From Chlorops oryzae (Eukaryota > Arthropoda > Insecta > Diptera > Chloropidae), in NCBI GenBank assembly GCA_020466095.1, contig CM035808.1, positions 757,501-821,500 on the forward strand: DNA of 64,000 bases, given 5' to 3'. Positions 58,800-64,000 of this stretch are shown piece after piece. The position numbers and the translations under genes are program-made. Each line of letters begins with the position of its first letter. Position 1 is the stretch's first letter. The notes below the pieces were generated by a model. That model did no database searches. It worked only from the letters and a program-made list of their open reading frames with translations, and was not told the origin of the DNA.

Positions 58800-59985
58800 G
58801 TTTCAGTTATCGTATGGAGAGGAAAATCTAACGAGCTTTTACACACAAAAAGCTGCACATATTTATATTTATGCTGTGGGCACATATGGTTTAAGCACAT
58901 TTCATGCGTGGCAGCATCTGGGGACAATGTTTTTGAAATGCGATATAATTGAACAAGACACGAGCGATTCGACGAAGGAACTCCATGAGTTCTACATATG
59001 CATGTATGTATGTATGTGCTCCATGCCTAGTCGCTTTTTAGTTCATTTCCTGCTTGAATTCCGCTGCAATTATCCATGTCGTGTTCTCTCTGGAGGAGAG
59101 AAAAAGTCGCTGGAAAAAAGTCGGCATAATTAATTAAGAGATCACTTACTGTCTTACGAGAATCGCTTTGAATTGCTGCGTGTCTTGGTCATCCGCATCC
59201 CATGCGCCTCACTTAATTGGCTGCTTCAAGAGGCAAATGGGTCACTCGAGTTCATCCGTTCAATTGATCGACCATTGCTGAGTGGTGGCAATAAATGCGC
59301 AAGTGATGACAGTGTGAGAACAGAACGTCTCTGAAAATTCTCGATGCTCAGTTTCCATTTTGAAGATCTCATAGCTTTCAATCTTAATCCCTAAGCGAAT
59401 TAGTCTACGCCTTGACGTGATACGATGACAAGTATTGACAGGCATTTCTTCTCCAAAATCCAATGAGCCGTGTCGTCTTCACCAGAAGAGCATTAATATG
59501 CATAAATTAACAAGGAAATCTCCCTGTGTAATCCCTTCACGTTTGCCGTAGGTACATACGATGCAAAGGTGCCCTCCAATGATTCAACGCTGCTGACTGT
59601 CTTCGGCAAGCGAAATTGTTTCTTAGCTTAACTTCAACATGTAGCGACGTGTATCGTTGCGGTTGAAATTTATCATGCGAAAAGCTTAAATTCAATGTTC
59701 AAGACTTTAAAACTTTAACCCTTGAAAGCATGAAAGAGAACTGATATGCTGCACTAGACATGCGTATGCATCCAACGTCCAACATGCCGTATAAGTGATG
59801 CCTCTGCATGCGCATGTCTAGGTGCACGTCAATATCAGTACCATTGATGAGTGGTCTATAATGGGCAGTGATACAGTTTTTGTTAAACTGATACTCCTGA
59901 AAATCTATCTTTTGATTTTAGATTAAATTTTTTTCTAAATTAGTCTAAACGTGTAATACTCATGAAGGTATTTCTTTAGAAGTCC
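58800..59985. other. Intronic stretch with no recognised feature
   Basis: No gene, delimited element or tandem repeat was recognised; one TTAACCCTTGAAAGC motif at 59716 has no clear partner. Confidence 0.45.
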
Positions 59986-59989
59986 AGAT

Positions 59990-60893
59990 GAGAAAGTGGC
60001 GCGCAAAACGGGAATACACTGAAAAAAATGAAATTTTATTTTTATTTTCTTTGTTGTGAAATTTTTTTTCTCAGTGTAAAATTAAAAAAGTGCGCGCGAA
60101 AACGGAAATACACTGAAAAAAATTTTATTTATCTTTGTTGTTGAAAGTTTTTTCTCAGTGTAAAATTAAAAAAGTGGCGCGAAAACGGGAATGACACTGA
60201 AAAAAATTTTTATTTTTATTTTCTTTGTTGAAAGTTTTTTTCTCAGTTAAAATGTAAAAAAGTGCCGCGAAAGAACGGGAATACACTGAAAAAAATGTTT
60301 TTATTTTTATTTTCTTTGTTTGTGAAAGTTTTTTTTCTCAGTGTAAAATTAAAAAAGTGCCGCGAAAACGGGAATACACTGAAAAAAAATTTTTTATTTT
60401 TATTTTCTTTGTTGTTAAAGTTTTTTTCTCAGTGTAAAATTAAAAAAGTGGCGCGAAAACGGGAATACACTGAAAAAAAATGTTTTTATTTTTATTTTCT
60501 TTGTTGTGAAAGTTTTTTTCTCAGTGTAAAATTAAAAAAGTGGCGCGAAAACGGGAATACACTGAAAAAAAAATTTATTTTTATTTTCTTTGTTGTAAAA
60601 GTTTTTTTCTCAGTGTAAAATTAAAAAAGTGCCGCGAAAACGGGAATACACTGAAAAAAAATGTTTTTATTTTTATTTTCTTTGTTGTTAAAGTTTTTTT
60701 CTCAGTGTAAAATTAAAAAAGTGCGCGCGAAAACGGGAATACACTGAAAAAAAAGTTTTTATTTTTATTTTCTTTGTTGTGAAAGTTTTTTTCTCAGTGT
60801 AAAATTAAAAAAGTGCCGCGAAAACGGGAATACACTGAAAAAAATTTAATTTTTATTTTCTTTGTTGTGAAAGTTTTTTTCTCAGTGTAAAAT
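59990..60893 (+). repeat. Tandem array, unit about 91 bp, about ten copies
   Basis: GCGCGAAAACGGGAATACAC-type starts recur at about 59997, 60093, 60176, 60262, 60359, 60451, 60542, 60630, 60722 and 60814. Each unit holds ACACTGAAAAAAA and, 40-50 bp on, TTTTTTCTCAGTGT, an inverted pair that can form a hairpin. The array ends about 310 bp before the exon-3 acceptor of Nrg. The 118-residue frame across it is a repeat artefact. Confidence 0.92.
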
Positions 60894-61204
60894 TTAAAAA
60901 AAAATTTTTTTAATTTTCCGTTTTATGCGCTATCAGCGGCCGATTGCCTTCCTTTCAAAAACACAAAAAAAAATTCTTATTTTCCAAAGGGACAAATTTC
61001 CCCAACATAATTTGAACGATTTATAGCATTCATTTCTTACAAATTTCCTATAAATCCCTACGATTATGTGGAGAAAAAATTTCCTCTAGGGTGTTAAAGG
61101 GTTAAAGGTTTTTGAACTTCGTATTCATAACTTTCTCACTCTGTTTCCGTATCGAATTTTAACTAACGCTCTTTTTTGTATTTTTTCCTTCTTCGCTTTT
61201 CCAG

Positions 61205-63451
61205 ATACTATTGGATTAAGAACGGCAAGAACTACAGTTTCACTCCGTACGACACGCGCATTCAACAGGCGCTGGGTAGTGGTACACTGACGGTGACACG
61301 ACCGCGAGAAGAGGATCTGGGACAATACCAGTGCTTTGCGTACAATGAATTCGGTATCGCGACATCGAATTCCGTGTTCGTGCGCAAGGCCGAGCTAAAT
61401 TCGTTCAAAGACGACGCACCGAAGGTAGTGGAAGCCAACGAGGGCGAACCGTTCTCATTGCAATGCGAAGCGCCCGACGGCTGGCCGAAGCCGACGGTCA
61501 ACTGGCTGATTCAGCAATCGATCGACGGCAGCATCAAATCGATCAACAATACACGCATGACACTCGATCCGGAGGGGACGCTCTGGTTCACGAATGTGAC
61601 ACGTGACGACGCCTCGGGCAATGGCGAATTCTACTATGCCTGCTCGGCGACCTCGGTCTTCCGTAACGAGTACAAAATCGGAAATCGCGTCCTTCTCGAT
61701 GTCAAGCAGACGGGCATCAGTGCCGGCAAGAATAAATACCAGCTGAAGTCGCAATACCTGACCAGGAAGAATGAGATTGCGTTGCGTGGCAAGCGCGCCG
61801 AACTGTTTTGTATCTACGGCGGCACTCCGTTGCCGCAGAACTTGTGGTCCAAGGACGGCAAACGCATACAATGGGACGATCGAATCTCACAGGGCCACTA
61901 CGGCAAGTCGGTCGTTATACGGCACGTGACGTTCGAGGATGCTGGCGCCTACACTTGCGATGTATCGAACGGCGTGGGCAATGCCCAATCGTACTCCATA
62001 AATCTGAAGGTACTCGCCGCTCCGTATTTCACCAAAGAACCCGAAATTCAGAATGTCGCCGAAGATGAAGAAGTTGAGTTCCGATGCGCCGCTGGCGGTA
62101 TTCCAGAGCCGACAATTCAATGGATCCATAATGGCAGGCCAATCGAAGTCGCGTCGCCGAATCCGCGACGTGTCGTCGAAACGAATCGCATTATCATTCG
62201 GGATGTAGTTAAGGCCGATACGGGTAACTACGGCTGTAACGCCACCAATTCTTTGGGCTATGTCTACCGCGATGTCTACTTGAATGTGCTGGCCCTGCCG
62301 CCGGAAATCCAGGAGCCACCGAAAGCCAAAGAAGCGACCGTCGAAGGCAAGAACGTTACATTGCGTTGCCGCGTTTTCGGCGCGCCACGCCCCCAAGTCA
62401 AATGGATTCGTAATGGCCGAGAAGCTGACCGGTGGACGTTACATCACACAGGCTTCGGGCGATTTGGAAATTCGCGATCCGATCTTCGATGATGCGGGCG
62501 CCTATACGTGCTACGCGGTGAATAAGTTCGGCAGCAAGACGGCCAACGGAACGCTGATCGTGAAGAGACGCACGATCATTACGCAAGCACCGCAAAACTA
62601 TGAGGTCGCAGCTGGACAATCGGCCACATTCCGTTGCAACTATGACAAAGATCCCGATCTGGACATCACGATCGAATGGTGGAAAGCCGGTGTGCCCATC
62701 GATTTCGAGAGTGAGCCGCGCTTCGTTATGACCAATGACAATTCGCTGACAATTGCGAAAACGATCGAGCTGGACTCTGGCGATTACACATGCGTTGCAC
62801 GCACGGAAATCGATGAAGCGACAGCCTCGGCCAATTTGAATGTCTTCGATGTGCCGCATGCACCCCAGTTGACTGGCATCACGTGCATGGGTAATAAGGC
62901 GGCGATTAGCTGGACAGCTGAGGGTGATCAGCGGACACTCATTCTGCACTATACGATTCAGTTCAATACATCGTTCACGCCGGAAACATGGAATATAGCC
63001 TACGAAAAAGTCCCATCCACCGATCAGTCCTTCACCGTCGACATGAGCCCATGGGCCAACTATACATTCCGGGTGATTGCCTTCAATAAAATCGGACCAT
63101 CACCGCCATCGTCGCATAGTGAAGTGTGCACCACACAGCCCGATGTGCCGTACAAAAATCCCGAAAACGTTGTCGGCCAAGGAACCGAACCCAACAATCT
63201 CGTCATTTCATGGACACCCATGCCAGAGATTGAGCACAATGCACCGAATTTCCAATATCGAGTCTATTGGAAACGTGACATACAGGCAGCTGCATGGGAA
63301 ACCAAGGATATCTACGACTGGAAACAGAATAACATCTTGATACCTGACCAGCCGGCATTCGTCAAGTATAAAATCAAAGTGGACGCCATCAACGAGCGAG
63401 GAAAATCGAATGTCGAAGCAGCAGTCATAGAAGGATACTCAGGAGAAGATC
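61205..63451 (+). CDS. Nrg: Neuroglian exon 3: Ig domains 1 (rest) to 6 and FNIII repeats 1-2
   Basis: Entered after TTCGCTTTTCCAG; A61205 completes Glu66 and YYWIKNGKNYSF follows. Ig cysteine pairs, in protein numbering: Ig1 57/109, Ig2 153/212, Ig3 268/317, Ig4 360/410, Ig5 from 454. Ig5 then closes at DDAGAYTC and Ig6 has ATFRC...GDYTC, followed by FNIII repeats starting PHAPQLTGITC and NPENVVGQGTEPNN. Several N-glycosylation sequons (NNT, NVT, NAT, NTS, NYT) are visible. The match to fly Neuroglian is strong throughout. One surplus G at 62415-62416 breaks the frame; without it WIRN runs into AEKLTGGRY, exactly the fly length (WLRASNWLTGGRY). This looks like a sequence error, not a real mutation. 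The exon ends GAAGATC|GTAAGT, and the 78-bp intron 63452-63529 follows. Confidence 0.95.
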
Positions 63452-63529
63452 GTAAGTTCATCAGCTTATCGTATATTGCCATTATGTTCCATTAAAATAA
63501 TTTTTTTTTTGAAAATTCCTCATTTCCAG

Positions 63530-64000
63530 GACCACTTGAGGCTCCATTGAATTTCACATTGGTGCAAGTGACCGGGCCAACATCGGCGGTTGTTGCTTGG
63601 AATGCAGTGCCAGTCGAATCGGTGCGCGGTCATTTCAAAGGCTATAAAATACAAACGTGGACCGAAGAGGAGGGCGAAGAGGGCCTGAGGGAGGTTACGT
63701 TGTTGACAAGACACCACCAAGCGCATTAGTAACGGACTTCAAGCCCGATTCGAAGAACTTTGCACGCGTTCTCGCGTACAATGGACGCTTTAATGGTCCA
63801 CCAAGCCGCATTATCGATTTCGATACACCCGAGGGTGTTCCATCAGCAGTCCAGTCACTCGACGCCTACCCGTTGGGTTCGTCAGCTTTCTTGCTTTCGT
63901 GGAAGAAGCCCCTGAACCCGAACGGCAAAACTCACTGGCTACAAGCTCTATTACGAAGAAGTCAAGGGCAGCTACGTCGGCGAACGACGCGAATATGATC
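63530..64000 (+). CDS. Nrg: Neuroglian exon 4 (partial): FNIII repeat 3 and start of repeat 4
   Basis: After ATTTCCAG the bases GA complete Arg (GEDR|PLEAPLNFT), as in the fly protein. The exon encodes VRGHFKGYKIQTWTEEEGEEG, ALVTDFKPDSKN, LAYNGRFNGPPS and FDTPEGVPSAVQSLDAYPLG, then enters the fourth FNIII repeat and runs off the window. Two further frame breaks occur: one base missing around 63700-63704, and one surplus A in the AAAA run 63927-63930, after which LTGYKLYYEEVKGSYVGERR is restored. All residues around the breaks are conserved, arguing for sequencing error. The transmembrane segment and cytoplasmic tail lie beyond the right edge. Confidence 0.93.

Larger units (their letters stand above)
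14829..61204 (+). other. Nrg intron 2 (46.4 kb), transposon-rich
   Basis: Donor GTGAGT at 14829 and a TTCGCTTTTCCAG acceptor at 61204 are in matching phase (2) with the exons. No nested protein-coding gene is recognised on either strand; the features listed within this interval are repeats and mobile elements. Its size comes largely from these insertions. Confidence 0.85.

Noticed and set aside
60262..60618. 118-residue frame across the 91-bp array
   Set aside because: Repeated Lys/Phe-rich segments mirror the DNA repeat; no start context or homology.
62415..62492. True premature stop in Nrg (natural truncation)
   Set aside because: Conserved Ig5-Ig6 and FNIII sequence continues immediately in the next frame, so a base-call error explains it better.
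61455..62949. Minus-strand frames of 138-183 residues opposite Nrg
   Set aside because: Antisense shadows of the Ig/FNIII coding exons.

Overview
The window looks like nuclear DNA of a dipteran fly, probably a brachyceran, but not a sequence I can assign to a species. Three observations support this: an almost residue-by-residue match of the plus-strand gene to Drosophila Neuroglian, small spliceosomal introns (55-115 bp) beside very large ones, and an INE-1/DINE-1-like Helentron repeat of the fly type. There are no prokaryotic features.

Layout: (a) 1-5758 is non-coding sequence downstream of, or in introns of, a minus-strand gene, with one 5'-truncated LINE remnant at about 3481-4212. (b) 5759-9868, minus strand, holds the 5' coding part of a large Ser/Pro/Asp-rich intracellular protein of unknown function; its remaining exons must lie left of the window. 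(c) 9869-11341 is the divergent 5'-UTR/promoter interval shared with the plus-strand gene. (d) 11342-64000, plus strand, is the 5' part of Neuroglian (Nrg, the L1-type cell adhesion molecule): signal-peptide exon 11342-11408, exon 14699-14828, then after a 46.4-kb intron the large Ig/FNIII exon 61205-63451 and the start of the next exon at 63530. The gene runs off the right edge within the fourth FNIII repeat.

The big Nrg intron holds no recognisable nested protein gene. It is a dense archive of short non-autonomous DNA transposons. Several can be delimited to the base by terminal inverted repeats plus target-site duplications: hAT-type with 8-bp TSDs (31829-32024, 35127-35601, 41891-42491, 43740-44415, 49531-50331, 51674-52072), Harbinger-like with TTA TSDs (15398-15913, 19677-20191, 22856-23390), TA-TSD elements (26796-27592, 28724-29644, 52139-52654), many TTAA-bounded mini-elements, an INE-1-like element nested in another repeat, tandem satellites, and four copies of a repeat built around a GATGATGGT minisatellite.

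Two structural oddities stand out: a 0.63-kb near-identical inverted repeat (22174-22801 / 25346-25988), and a 2-kb-offset direct duplication around 55.6-58.8 kb whose left copy is riddled with small indels. Together with three single-base frameshifts in the conserved Nrg exons and one possible frameshift in the minus-strand gene, this suggests unpolished long-read consensus in part of the window. All homology statements are from memory of the families; no searches were run.
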